From Serratia rubidaea (lineage in GTDB: Bacteria > Pseudomonadota > Gammaproteobacteria > Enterobacterales > Enterobacteriaceae), in the NCBI GenBank assembly GCA_901472405.1, contig LR590463.1:3720001-3784000 (forward strand): DNA of 64,000 bases. Reading direction: 5' to 3'. Shown here piece after piece: positions 1 to 13,253 of this stretch. The position numbers were made by a program, and so were the translations under genes. The notes under the pieces were generated by a model. The model saw only the letters and a program-made list of their open reading frames with translations, was not told the DNA's origin and searched no databases. Positions within the stretch are counted from its first letter, which is position 1, and the number at the start of each line of letters is the position of its first letter.

Positions 1-435
1 CAGCCCCAGACGGTAGCCTTTCAGCTCAACGATGCAGCTGGCATCGCCTTCATGGAAGTAGCGCTTTTCATCAAAAACGCCGTAGTTGGGCAGCTGCTGC
101 TTGAAGTAGCGCGCCTGCAGTTTACCTTCCGCAAACAGCGACAGGGCATTGTACAGTTTGCCCGCTTCGCGCCACGGATGGCCGACCAGAATCGCCACGT
201 CGCCGGACGCCTGCTGCAGGCGGCCCAGCTGCACGTCACAGCGCTGATAAAAGTCATCGCGGTACAGGAGGTCTTCCGGCGGATAGCCGGACAGCGCCAG
301 CTCGGTGAACATGACCAGATCGGCTCCCGCCTTCTGCTGCTCCTGCACGATTTGCAACATGCGTTCGCTGTTGCCTTCAATGTCGCCCACCAGCAAATTC
401 AGCTGGGCCAACGCAATGGAAAGTGATCTGCTCAT
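1..435 (-). CDS. nadE: Glutamine-dependent NAD+ synthetase, N-terminal part (cut by window edge)
   Basis: This is the N-terminal 145 codons of a protein that continues beyond base 1. It reads MSRSLSIALAQLNLLVGDIE, followed by FTELALSGYPPEDLLYRDDF, which is the nitrilase-type glutaminase domain of the long, glutamine-using NAD+ synthetases. ELALSGYPPEDL holds the first catalytic Glu region. The family hydrolyses glutamine in this domain and passes ammonia to a C-terminal synthetase domain that amidates deaminated NAD+. E. coli has only the short NH3-dependent enzyme, while Serratia and Yersinia carry this longer form before glnB. The start is ATG at 435; the Shine-Dalgarno is weak. It lies about 130 bp downstream of glrR on the same strand, so it may be read from that operon. 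Confidence 0.88.
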   Translation of the reverse strand, partial: MSRSLSIALAQLNLLVGDIEGNSERMLQIVQEQQKAGADLVMFTELALSGYPPEDLLYRDDFYQRCDVQLGRLQQASGDVAILVGHPWREAGKLYNALSLFAEGKLQARYFKQQLPNYGVFDEKRYFHEGDASCIVELKGYRLGL

Positions 436-564
436 AACTTTATGCTCTGCCATGCATCACAAACCGGAGTGTCTCCCCTTCAGCGCGTCGTTTGCAACGC
501 CGGCTGGAGGAATCACGCCCGCTTAGTTGGTTGCGAACCTGCCCCGGGCAGGTTCAGGAAAGTA

Positions 565-1898
<1,334 letters not shown>

Positions 1899-1902
<4 letters not shown>

Positions 1903-2759
1903 TGCGCGTCGGACTCCTTATTGGCCTCAGGGGGCGCGTAAGTATCTTCCGGCTCGACGGGGATCGCGGTGCCTCGTGCCGGCTGGCTTTCCGGCTCCGC
2001 CGCATTGCGCACGGCGCCGCTACCCGCCTTGCCCTGCGCTGCGCCATTGTCCGGCAGTTCCCCCTGCAGCTGTTTGCGCGAGGAGAGACGGCGCTCAATG
2101 TCCGTCAGGTTCTCCAGCTTGCGCGAAGTTTCCTGCAGCTGTTTCTGCAGCCGCGCCTGGCTTTGACGCAGCGCATCAACCTGGCTATCGCTGTTTTCCT
2201 GCAGGCGCTGGTAGCGCAGGCGTTCCTCCGCCAGCGCTACCTGCTGCTGTTGCTGCTGACGCCACAGCTGCAGCAACGGACGCAGAGAGCTTGGGAAATC
2301 CAGACGATAGCCGTTGAGCCGGTCGAGCATCTGACGACGCTCCGCCGGCGTTGGCTCGGCGCTGCCGAGCAGAATGCTTTGCTTAAAGACGCCGTCCCAG
2401 CTGTCGGCCGGCAGAGTGCTTACCTGCGCGCGCGCCTGCGTGGAACCGATACGTTCGGCGCAGTCCATGGCGCGCAGCCAGTACAGAGAATTATTCAGCG
2501 CGTCTTTACCGTCCAACTGCCACAGGGTGTCGCAAGGCGCGATATGGTAATCCACCACCTTGGCGTCCGGCACCGCCTCCTCCGGCTGCAGCCCCAAACC
2601 GCCGCTGACGGCGCGATCGGCGCAGCCGGCCAGCAACAGCGGGACAAAAAGCAGCGTCCCCAATAAAGAGAGCGGACGTTTGCCGAGCAAAGCGCGTTGT
2701 TGTGCGCACGTTGAAGGTGCGGTCTGCGGTAAACGAGCGCGTTTAGACCATGTGTACAT
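1899..2759 (-). CDS. qseG: Outer-membrane lipoprotein QseG
   Basis: 286 aa. A long basic N-region leads to a hydrophobic stretch and the lipobox LLLAGC, with the lipidated Cys at residue 46 if the ATG at 2759 is used. A later start is possible because the n-region is long. The mature part is rich in Gln and has a coiled-coil segment near residues 165-220 (QQQQVALAEERLRYQRLQEN). In E. coli QseG is an outer-membrane lipoprotein that interacts with the sensor kinase GlrK (QseE) and stimulates it. It starts 3 bp after the glrK stop and overlaps glrR by 4 bp, so the three proteins are probably made from one message. Function rests on family and position. Confidence 0.9.
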
Positions 2760-2762
2760 TAT

Positions 2763-4182
2763 TTATTCGTTCTCGGCGGTTAATGGCAATTCAATACGGA
2801 AGCAGACATCGGCATCGTCGACGTCAACCAGCTGCAGTTCGCCGCGCATCCGGCGGATGCAGTCGTGGGCGATGCTCAGTCCCAGTCCGCTTCCTTTTAC
2901 CGCCCCTTTTCGCTGATGACTCCCCTGGAAAAAGGGCTCGAAAATCATGGCGCGTTCGGCTTCGGGTATCGGCGTGCCGGTGTTGGCGACGTCAATCTGC
3001 ACCCGTTGCCCAGCCTGACGGCTGCGAATCCAAATGTTACCGGATTCCTTGCCATAGTGCACCGCATTGGAATAGAGATTATCCAGCACGCGCATTAATA
3101 GCGTAGGCTCTGCCCAGCAGTTTTTTCGCCTCCAGCGCGATATCGGTGCGAATCAGCTTGGCTCTGGCCGGCAGGCTGTGCGCGGCCACCACCTGCTCCA
3201 CCATCTCCGTCAGCGCCACCGCCTCATGCTCCGACGGGCCGTCGGCCAGCTTGCGGTTATAGTCCAGCAACTGCTCGATCAGCTGCTGCAGATGGCGGCT
3301 GCTCTGGTCGAGGATCGTCACCACCTCTTTCTGGTCAGCGGTCAACGGGCCGGCCACCTCGTCCGCCAGCAGCTCGGTGCCTTCACGCATGCTGGCGAGC
3401 GGCGTTTTCAGCTCGTGAGAAATATGGCGCAGGAACTCATGGCGCTGAGACTCCAGCCAGGCCAGGCGCTCACTCAGCCAGATAATACGCTGCGCCAAAG
3501 AGCGCAGCTCGCGCGGCCCTTTAAAGGTGGCGGCGGAGCCGAGCGCCCGCCCTTCCCCCAGCCGGTTAATCATCCGTTCGATCGCCTTGACCGGCCCGAT
3601 AATCATCCGGGTAAACAGCACCACCAGCAGCACGCTGACCAGAAACAGCAGCAGCGCCTGCCAGCCGAAATACTGGCCCCGCTCGGCGATGGCCTGCTGC
3701 AGCTGCTGGCCGCGGGAAAACACCACCGCCCGCGTCGCCTGCACCATTTCCGCATTGGAACTGGAGAAGGACTCCAGCAGGGCCGAGGCCTCTTTATCCG
3801 GACCGCTGCTCTGGCACTGGATGGTCGCCAGCTGTGTTAACAGCTGACGCAGGGTTTGATAATAGCGTTCATCGGGCAGGATCGGGGCATGCGCATCGAG
3901 CATTTGCGAATATTGCTTCCGCTGATTCTGATACAGCCGCCCCAGCGTGGGGTCGACCAGCACGCAGTACTGACGATAGCTGCGCTCCATCTCCAGCGCT
4001 ACGCTGGTCATCGCCTCGCTGCGGCGCGCATCCACCAGCGTCGTCCGGTTGATGTCAGCCGCCTGCGCGCTGAGATGATCGAGACTCTGGTAGGCCTGAT
4101 AAGCCAGCACCAGCAACGGCAGCAGCACCAGCAGAAACGCCATCAGCACCAGCTGGCGCAGCGAGCGGGGAATAAACGCCAT
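2763..4182 (-). CDS. glrK: Sensor histidine kinase GlrK (QseE), frameshifted in this sequence
   Basis: Membrane sensor kinase: TM1 at residues 11-28, a periplasmic loop to about 170, TM2 at 174-195, HAMP, then HisKA with phospho-His256 in ISHELKTP. The HATPase domain (NLYSNAVHYG, FEPFFQG, GSGLGLSI) is in another frame. The frame breaks near 3113-3115: one extra G in a GGG run turns AKKLLAEPTLLMRVLDN into an early stop. Removing it gives one open frame of about 472 codons, close to E. coli GlrK. GlrK phosphorylates GlrR in the envelope-stress/amino-sugar circuit that controls glmY. It is the first gene of the glrK-qseG-glrR operon, downstream of glmY, the order known from other enterobacteria. 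A sequencing indel is more likely than a true pseudogene. Confidence 0.88.
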
Positions 4183-4479
4183 CTTTTCAACGAAATCATC
4201 TCATTGTCCCTTATCTGCCCTGATGCTAACCGAGTCTTCAGCAAGAGAAAAGCCTGAACGCCGGAATCGGTTGCGAAGTTTTACCGGGTATGCGGTTTAA
4301 GCGAATAATGACGGAAAATGTGGGCGCGAAGGAGGCTGAGAATTGACGTTGGGGCATGACGCCCCAGCGCAAGGAAGATGTGGATGCCCGTTGGCCTCGT
4401 CCCCTGGGTGATGTAGCGCGAACGCTGGCATCGAACAGGACGAATAGCATCCTAATGTATCCGGAATTGATGAAAAGGC

Positions 4480-4664
4480 TCATCACAGTTGGATACAGGC
4501 GGTGCCTCACTCCACGTGTCGCCCGATGCTTGATAAAGTCGCGTCAGCGGCAATTATCGGTTTGGTTGGACGATAGGCACCATTTCTTTGGCATCATTCG
4601 GAGGCTTATGAGGCAGGATGTCCGCCCTCTGGCGGCGCCGTCATAAAAAGTTGAATGAGCAACT
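4480..4664 (-). ncRNA. glmY: GlmY small RNA (3' end approximate)
   Basis: The sequence on the minus strand from 4664 begins AGTTGCTCATTCAACTTTTT, closely resembling the 5' end of E. coli GlmY as I remember it (AGTGGCTCATTCAC...). It lies in the conserved glmY place between purL and glrK, and a sigma-54 promoter points at this start. GlmY is a decoy that binds the adaptor RapZ, so that the homologous sRNA GlmZ is spared from RNase E and can activate glmS (glucosamine-6-phosphate synthase) translation. The 3' end is estimated from the usual length of about 185 nt; a small inverted repeat (TGATGA/TCATCA) lies at 4469-4486, but I cannot fix the terminator. Confidence 0.8.
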
Positions 4665-4673
4665 GCAGATAAT

Positions 4674-4692
4674 AATGCACACATCATGCCAA
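4674..4692 (-). promoter_or_regulatory. Sigma-54 promoter of glmY
   Basis: The minus strand reads TTGGCATGATGTGTGCATT. The invariant GG (4690-4689) and GC (4678-4677) are separated by exactly 10 nt, as the -24/-12 rule requires. Transcription would start about 13 nt on, at 4664, which is the first base of the glmY match. In Yersinia the glmY gene depends on sigma-54 and GlrR, so this fits the established circuit. Confidence 0.85.
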
Positions 4693-4709
4693 GTTTTCAA
4701 TAATATTTT

Positions 4710-4722
4710 TAATATATTGATT
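4710..4722 (-). promoter_or_regulatory. IHF binding site between glmY promoter and GlrR sites
   Basis: The minus strand reads AATCAATATATTA, a full match to the IHF consensus WATCAANNNNTTR, inside a very AT-rich tract (4700-4750). It sits between the sigma-54 promoter and the upstream activator sites, where IHF bending would bring GlrR to the polymerase. IHF is known to act at glmY in related bacteria. Confidence 0.7.
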
Positions 4723-4799
4723 TTATTTAAATTTAATTTTTATTGTCTATTTTCAATCCGAACATCGGCGCCTTACGGTCGCTGCTTTCTTCGCCATGC

Positions 4800-4912
4800 C
4801 GTCGCCAAAACCCGACACCTTAAGTGAATTCGACCATGACCATTATAAATCAATAGGTTAAGTGTCACCTTTTAGCGACAGTACAAGTCACAACTGTCGC
4901 AAAATACCGACA
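4800..4912. promoter_or_regulatory. Three GlrR activator sites (TGTC-N10-GACA) upstream of glmY
   Basis: Three spaced palindromes fit the GlrR site TGTC-N10-GACA: 4800-4817 (CGTC...GACA, one mismatch), 4863-4880 (TGTC...GACA, perfect) and 4895-4912 (TGTC...GACA, perfect). They lie about 140-250 bp upstream of the glmY start, typical for enhancer sites of a sigma-54 activator. E. coli glmY also has three such sites. The GlrR that would bind them is encoded at 565-1902. Confidence 0.85.
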
Positions 4913-4944
4913 CGTCCGATAAAAACATCTAGATTCAAGGAATT

Positions 4945-4971
4945 AAAAAAGGGAACGTCACCGTTCCCTTT
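4945..4971 (-). terminator. Rho-independent terminator of purL
   Basis: GGGAACG (4951-4957) and CGTTCCC (4962-4968) form a stem with loop TCAC, extended by AAA/TTT. On the minus strand it ends in a run of T (4950-4945). It lies about 45 bp after the purL stop. Confidence 0.85.
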
Positions 4972-5016
4972 ATCTCGCACCGGCCGGCCTGCTGCGGCCC
5001 GACCTGAAAAGTCCCG

Positions 5017-8000
5017 TTAACCCAGCTGGCGACGGGCGTTGCGGAACATCCGCATCCACGGGCTGTCCTCGCCCCACTCTTCCGGGTGCCAGGAGTTGCT
5101 GACGGTACGGAATACGCGTTCAGGGTGCGGCATCATCACCGTCGCACGCCCGCTGGCGCTGGTCACCGCGGTGATGCCGTTTGGCGAGCCGTTCGGGTTG
5201 GCCGGGTAGTTCTCCGTTACCTGACCGGCGTTATCCACGAAGCGCAGCGCCACCAGATTATGGCTCTCCAGCGCCGCCAGATGGGCCGCGTCACGCACTT
5301 CCACATGGCCTTCGCCGTGTGAAACCGCAATCGGCATCCGCGAACCGGCCATATCCTGCATAAACAGCGACGGGCTGGCCGCCACTTCCACCAGGCTGAA
5401 GCGCGCTTCAAAACGGTCCGACAGGTTGCGGACAAAGCGCGGCCAGTGTTCGGCGCCTGGGATCAGGTCACGCAGGTTAGACAACATCTGGCAGCCGTTA
5501 CACACGCCCAGCGCCAGCGTCTGCGGACGATGGAAGAACGCGGTGAACTCATCGCGCACCCGATCGTTAAACAGAATGGACTTCGCCCAGCCTTCACCGG
5601 CGCCCAGCACGTCGCCGTACGAGAAGCCGCCGCAGGCCACCAGCGTGTGGAAGTCCTGCAGGCCGCGACGCCCGGACAGCAGATCGCTCATATGCACGTC
5701 AACTGCGTCAAAGCCGGCGCGGTGGAACGCCGCCGCCATCTCTACGTGCGAGTTGACGCCCTGCTCACGCAGCACCGCCACCTTCGGACGCGCGCCGCGG
5801 GCAATATAAGGCGCGGCGATGTCCTCGTCCGGCGCAAAGGTCAGTTTGACGTTCAGCCCCGGATCGCTGTCGTTCTGTTTGGCCTGATGCTCCTGATCGG
5901 CGCAGGACGGGTTATCGCGCAGGCGCTGCATCTGCCAGGTGGTTTCCGCCCACCAGGTGCGCAGGGTGCTGCGGCTTTCGCTGTATACCGGCTGCCCGCC
6001 GCTGTTGATCGCAAAGCGATCGCCCTGCAGTACGCGGCCGATGCGGTGCACGTTATCCACCAGGCCATGCTGTGCAAACGCCTGCAGCACCGCCTCGACC
6101 CCGGTCGGCGCTGACCTGAATCACCGCCCCCAGCTCTTCGTTAAATAATGCCGCCAGCGTATCCGTCCCCAGCGCCTGAATATCCGCCTCCACGCCGCAG
6201 TGGCCGGCAAAGGCCATTTCCGCCAGCGTCACCAGCAGGCCGCCGTCGGAACGGTCGTGGTATGCCAGCAGCGCACGCTCGGCCACCAGTTGCTGCATGG
6301 CGTTAAAGAAGCCCGCCAGCTGTTCAACATTGCGCACGTCCGCCGGCTTGTCGCCCAGCTGACGATACACCTGCGCCAGCGCGGTCGCGCCCAGCGCATT
6401 GTGGCCGTTGCCCAGGTCGATCAGCAGCAATTCAGTCTCACCCTTGTCGGTGCGCAGCTGCGGCGTCACGGTGTGGCGCACGTCTTCCACGCGGGCAAAG
6501 GCGGTGATCACCAACGACAGCGGCGAGGTCATCTCACGCTGTTCGTCGCCTTCCTGCCAGCGGGTTTTCATCGACATCGAGTCTTTACCCACCGGGATGG
6601 TGATGCCCAGCGCCGGACACAGCTCCTCACCCACCGCTTTCACCGCCTCATACAGGCCGGCGTCTTCGCCCGGGTGGCCCGCCGCGGCCATCCAGTTGGC
6701 GGACAGCTTCACGCGTTTGAGCGAACCGATTTCCGTCGCCGCCATATTGGTCAGCGCTTCACCGACCGCCAGACGACCGGAAGCGGCAAAGTCCAGCAGC
6801 GCCACCGGCGCGCGTTCGCCGATCGACATTGCTTCACCGTAGTAGCTGTCGAGGCTGGCGGTGGTCACCGCGCAGTCGGCAACCGGGATCTGCCATGGGC
6901 CGACCATCTGGTCACGCGCCACCATGCCGGTGACGGTGCGGTCGCCGATGGTGATCAGGAAGGTTTTTTCCGCCACGGTCGGCAGATGCAGCACGCGCTT
7001 CACCGCGTCCGCCAGCGTAATCGCCTCGCGCGCCACCGGCTCGCCCTGCGCCTGTAGCCGGGTGACGTCGCGTGTCATCTTCGGCGTTTTACCCAGCAGC
7101 ACGTCCAGCGGCATATCGATCGGCTGGTTGTCGAAATGCGCGTCGTTCAGCGTCAGGTGCTGTTCTTCGGTCGCCTCGCCGATCACCGCGTACGGCGCGC
7201 GCTCGCGGCGGCAGATTTCATCAAACTGCGCCAGCTGTTCCGGCGCCACCGCCAGCACGTAGCGCTCCTGCGATTCGTTACACCACACTTCCAGCGGGCT
7301 CATGCCCGGCTCATCGTTCAGGATGTCGCGCAGTTCAAAACGACCGCCGCGGCCGCCGTCGCTGACCAGCTCCGGCATGGCGTTGGACAAACCGCCGGCG
7401 CCGACGTCGTGAATAAACAGAATCGGGTTTTCCGCGCCGAGCTGCCAGCAGCGGTCGATCACTTCCTGACAGCGACGCTCCATTTCCGGGTTGTCGCGCT
7501 GTACCGAGGCAAAGTCCAGATCGGCGTCAGACTGGCCGGAGGCCATGGAAGACGCCGCGCCGCCGCCCAGGCCGATATTCATCGCCGGGCCGCCCAGCAC
7601 CACCAGCTTGGCGCCGACGGTGATTTCACCTTTTTGCACGTGGTCGGCGCGGATGTTGCCGATGCCGCCGGCCAGCATAATCGGCTTATGGTAGCCGCGC
7701 AGCTCGACGCCGTTATGGCTGTTGACCTGCTCTTCATAAGTACGGAAGTAGCCGAGCAGCGCCGGACGGCCGAATTCGTTGTTAAACGCCGCGCCGCCCA
7801 GCGGGCCTTCGGTCATGATGTCCAGCGCGGTCACGATGCGCTCCGGCTTGCCGAAGTCCTGCTCCCACGGCTGTTCAAAGCCCGGGATGCGCAGGTTGGA
7901 GACCGAGAAGCCCACCAGACCGGCCTTCGGCTTCGCCCCGCGTCCGGTGGCGCCCTCATCGCGGATCTCGCCGCCGGAGCCGGTTGCGGCGCCCGGCCAT

Positions 8001-8908
8001 GGCGAGATGGCGGTCGGGTGGTTATGGGTTTCCACTTTCATCAGGATATGTGCGTCTTCCTGATGGTAATCGTAGCGGTCGCTGCCCGGTGCGGCGAAGA
8101 AGCGGCCGACCTGCGAACCTTCCATCACCGCGGCGTTGTCTTTATAGGCCGACAGCACGTGATCCGGCGTCTGTTCAAAGGTGTTCTTAATCATTTTGAA
8201 CAGCGATTTCGGCTGCTGCTCGCCGTCAATCACCCAGTCGGCGTTGAAAATTTTATGGCGGCAGTGCTCAGAGTTGGCCTGCGCAAACATATACAGTTCG
8301 ATATCCGTCGGGTTGCGCCCCAAACCGGTAAAGGCATTCAGCAGGTAGTCAATTTCATCCTGCGCCAGCGCCAGGCCAAGCTTGAGGTTGGCCTGCTCCA
8401 GCGCGCCGCGCCCTTCACCCAGAACGTCCACCGTCTGGTAAGGGGCCGGCTGATGATGGGCAAACAGCTGCTGTGCCTGCTGCAGATCGTCAAATACCGT
8501 TTCCATCATGCGGTCGTGCAGCAGCGCGGCCAGCCGTTGCCACTGCGCCTCGTCCAGCGTCGGCGCGCTGATGTAAAACGCCAGGCCGCGCTCCAGACGC
8601 AGTACCTGCGTCAGGCCGCAGTTATGGGCAATGTCGGTCGCCTTGGAGGACCACGGGGAAATGGTGCCCGGACGCGGCGTCACCAGCAGCAGGCGGCCTG
8701 TCGGGGCATGTTCGGCGAGAGAGGGACCATACTTGAGCAACCGCTGAAGTTTGGCATGTTCTTCGGCACTTAGCGGTGCGCTAACATCGGCAAAGTGGAC
8801 GTACTCGGCATAGATATCACTGACCGGAAGTTGTGCGTCCTGACAGCGGGACAGCAGTTTGGTAATACGAAAAGCCGACAAAGCGGGCGAACCACGCAGT
8901 ATTTCCAT
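5017..8908 (-). CDS. purL: Phosphoribosylformylglycinamidine synthase (FGAM synthase), frameshifted in this sequence
   Basis: Large single-chain PurL of about 1296 aa once one indel is repaired. It catalyses the fourth step of purine synthesis: FGAR + glutamine + ATP to FGAM. An N-terminal PurS-like part is followed by two ATP-grasp-like AIRS halves ([27 protein letters not shown]) and a C-terminal class I glutaminase ([16 protein letters not shown], nucleophile Cys in [10 protein letters not shown], His-Glu of the triad in MMPHPERV). The frame breaks near 6099-6102: GGGG where GGG restores [17 protein letters not shown]. The start is taken as ATG 8908 ([20 protein letters not shown]); a TTG at 8914 is in frame. 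It is preceded by a PurR-box promoter and followed by a terminator, so it is monocistronic. Confidence 0.95.
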
Positions 8909-8981
8909 AATCAAAGTTCTCTCGTCTTCGAAGCAGCTGGTTTCAGCGCTTCATTGGGCGCAACAGGGGAAAACGCGCGCC

Positions 8982-9020
8982 ATTATAGAGAATCCGCGCC
9001 GCCGACGAAACCGTTTGCGT
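8982..9020 (-). promoter_or_regulatory. purL promoter with PurR operator
   Basis: On the minus strand a TATAAT -10 box lies at 8987-8982. A 16-bp PurR-type palindrome (ACGCAAACGGTTTCGT on the minus strand, consensus ACGCAAACGTTTGCGT) spans 9020-9005 and covers the expected -35 position. PurR with hypoxanthine or guanine would block polymerase directly, as at E. coli purL. Confidence 0.82.
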
Positions 9021-9186
9021 GGCGATTCTTGATAATTCCTAATTCTGCCGTCTGATTGTCATATTGTGTCAATAAAGTTGCACACTGGCGTTTTGTTACG
9101 CAAAATGCCCGCGAATACTGTCGATATCCCCATACTAATAAATGCTTTCCGGCCGATGCAGACAGGCGTCGCCGCGAGATAACTAT

Positions 9187-11152
<1,966 letters not shown>

Positions 11153-11369
11153 TATTTCGCTCCTCGTGCGCTTTGCGGCGGGCATTATACACAGTAGCCG
11201 ATTCCCGCTCTTCTTTTGTCGCCGGACAGTCCGCAGCGGCGTGGTTTCATCCGTCCTTTTTCCCGGCGCACGCGTTTTATTCGCCAAATCATTGTGGTAG
11301 ATCATAACTCCCGCTGCCCGGACGGCGTAACGTAGTAGCTATAAAATCAATAACTTCAAGGAGCGCACA

Positions 11370-12521
11370 ATGGCTGCTGCAACATTTTATATTCCTTCCG
11401 TCAACATGATTGGCTCCGGCTGCCTGGAAGAGGCGGCTAAAACCATGCAAGAGCAAGGCCTGCGCCATGCCCTGATCGTCACCGACCGGGTGCTGAACGA
11501 CATCGGCGTGGTGGCGCAGGTGCAACAGCTGCTTGCCGCGCAGGATATCCAAAGCTGCGTGTACGACGGCACTCACCCCAACCCAACCACCAGCAACGTT
11601 GAACAAGGGCTGGCGCTGTTGCGTGAGCATCAGTGCGACTGCGTCATCTCTCTTGGCGGCGGCTCTCCGCACGACTGCGCCAAAGGCATCGCGCTGGTCG
11701 CCACCAACGGCGGCGATATCAAAGATTATGAAGGGGTTGACCGCTCCGCCAAGCCGCAGCTGCCGATGGTGGCGATTAACACCACCGCCGGCACCGCATC
11801 GGAAATGACCCGTTTCTGCATCATTACCGACGAAGTGCGCCATATCAAAATGGCGATTGTCGACAAGCACGTAACGCCGATCCTGTCCGTTAACGATCCG
11901 CACCTGATGGCCGGCATGCCGAAAGGGCTGACGGCGGCTACCGGCATGGATGCGCTGACGCACGCCATCGAGGCTTACGTTTCCAGCGCCGCCAACCCGA
12001 TCACCGACGCCTGCGCGCTGAAGGCGGTAACCATGATTATGGCCTCGCTGCGCGATGCGGTGAACGACGGCAAGAATATGCAGGCGCGTGAAGATATGGC
12101 TTACGCCCAGTTCCTGGCCGGCATGGCGTTCAACAACGCCTCGCTGGGCTACGTGCACGCCATGGCGCACCAGCTGGGCGGTTTCTATAACCTGCCGCAC
12201 GGCGTCTGCAATGCGGTGCTGCTGCCGCACGTGCAGGAGTTCAACGCCTCCGTCGCCGCCGGCCGCCTGAAAGACGTCGCCGTGGCGATGGGGCTGGAAG
12301 TCAGCAATCTGAACGACAGCCAGGGCGCGGCGGCCTGTATCGCAGCCATCCGCAAGCTGGCGCAGGATGTCGGCATCCCGGCCGGGCTGCGCGATCTGCA
12401 GGTGAAAGAGGAAGACTTCGATACGCTGGCGGCCAATGCGCTGAAAGACGCCTGCGGCTTCACCAACCCGATTCAGGCCAGCCACGAGCAGATTGTCGCC
12501 ATCTTTAAAGCGGCAATGTAA
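11370..12521 (+). CDS. yiaY: Iron-containing alcohol dehydrogenase (YiaY type)
   Basis: 383 aa, same length as E. coli YiaY. The N-terminal Rossmann-like half carries [16 protein letters not shown] (NAD binding). The C-terminal helical half carries the metal-binding motifs [12 protein letters not shown] and [19 protein letters not shown], with His and Asp ligands of the group III Fe-ADHs. The family oxidises short alcohols or reduces aldehydes with NAD(H); the natural substrate cannot be told from the sequence (1,2-propanediol and ethanol are usual candidates). The start is ATG 11370 with AAGGAG upstream. It stands alone between tadA (divergent) and a terminator. Confidence 0.9.
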   Translation: MAAATFYIPSVNMIGSGCLEEAAKTMQEQGLRHALIVTDRVLNDIGVVAQVQQLLAAQDIQSCVYDGTHPNPTTSNVEQGLALLREHQCDCVISLGGGSPHDCAKGIALVATNGGDIKDYEGVDRSAKPQLPMVAINTTAGTASEMTRFCIITDEVRHIKMAIVDKHVTPILSVNDPHLMAGMPKGLTAATGMDALTHAIEAYVSSAANPITDACALKAVTMIMASLRDAVNDGKNMQAREDMAYAQFLAGMAFNNASLGYVHAMAHQLGGFYNLPHGVCNAVLLPHVQEFNASVAAGRLKDVAVAMGLEVSNLNDSQGAAACIAAIRKLAQDVGIPAGLRDLQVKEEDFDTLAANALKDACGFTNPIQASHEQIVAIFKAAM

Positions 12522-12563
12522 AACTCCGCGTCGGGCGGTATTCGCTTCCCGGCTCAAACAAAG

Positions 12564-12590
12564 AGGGCAGGATTCACATCCTGCCCTTTT
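12564..12590. terminator. Terminator after the alcohol dehydrogenase gene
   Basis: AGGGCAGGAT (12564-12573) pairs with ATCCTGCCCT (12578-12587) around loop TCAC and is followed by TTTT. It ends the plus-strand yiaY transcript and lies just beyond the stop of convergent pgpC. Confidence 0.85.
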
Positions 12591-12593
12591 CCG

Positions 12594-13250
12594 TTATTCC
12601 AGCTGCTGCAGCTCGCCTTCCTTACTGACCCGCCAGCGATGCTCGCAGAAGAACAGCAGCGGGTTGTCCTGCTTGCTGTCGCTGTAGCCGCTGTACAGTT
12701 TTAACGGCGCGCCGATGCGCTGCTCCAGCTGCACCACCTTTTGCGCCCCCAGACAGCGCATCTCCAGCACCCAGCCGCCATAGCGGCGGCTTATCCGGCT
12801 GCCGATCAGCCGCACGCGCGGCAAAAACCGCGAATCCTGATATACCTGTTCCACCAGCCTTTCCGGAGAGCCGGTAATCAGCCACACCTGCGCATCATGC
12901 GCGTCGAGGTACTGACGCAGCCGCATCTGCACCACCGGAAATGCGGTCACCTTGGCGCGAAAATAACTGACAAAGCGCGCTTCCAGCGCCCGCAGCCGCG
13001 TCTCCGAATGGCCAAAGGTGATCGCCCACAGCAACAGGCTCATCGGCCAGCGCGCCGCACGCCCGGCGATCAGCATCACCGCACCCACCAACGGCAGCAG
13101 CGGGAACACCAAAACAAGATTCAGCGGCAGGTGCCGCAATAAAAAGCGCAAGAAGCTGCCAAACATATCTTCCTGATGCAGGGTGCCGTCCAGATCGAAG
13201 AACACAATGCGGCGCGACTCTTCGGCCTTCTGGCGTGGTTGGTCACTCAA
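12594..13250 (-). CDS. pgpC: Phosphatidylglycerophosphatase C (HAD family)
   Basis: 218 aa. HAD-type phosphatase with the nucleophile motif FFDLDGTLHQED near residue 17, a membrane-associated hydrophobic hairpin at about 42-63, motif II in WLITGSPERLVEQV and a late acidic motif YSGYSDSKQD. The family dephosphorylates phosphatidylglycerophosphate to phosphatidylglycerol at the inner membrane. The start is TTG at 13250, 3 bp after the murP stop; the GAGGAG that ends murP provides the ribosome-binding site, so translation is probably coupled. Placement as the third gene of a murQ-murP-pgpC unit is functionally unexpected. Confidence 0.88.
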   Translation of the reverse strand: MSDQPRQKAEESRRIVFFDLDGTLHQEDMFGSFLRFLLRHLPLNLVLVFPLLPLVGAVMLIAGRAARWPMSLLLWAITFGHSETRLRALEARFVSYFRAKVTAFPVVQMRLRQYLDAHDAQVWLITGSPERLVEQVYQDSRFLPRVRLIGSRISRRYGGWVLEMRCLGAQKVVQLEQRIGAPLKLYSGYSDSKQDNPLLFFCEHRWRVSKEGELQQLE

Positions 13251-13253
13251 ACG

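Noticed and set aside
7136..8773. 545-codon open frame on the plus strand opposite purL
   Set aside because: It is antisense to highly conserved purL, rich in Arg/His/Gln as expected from GC-rich reverse complement, and has no ribosome site or family features.
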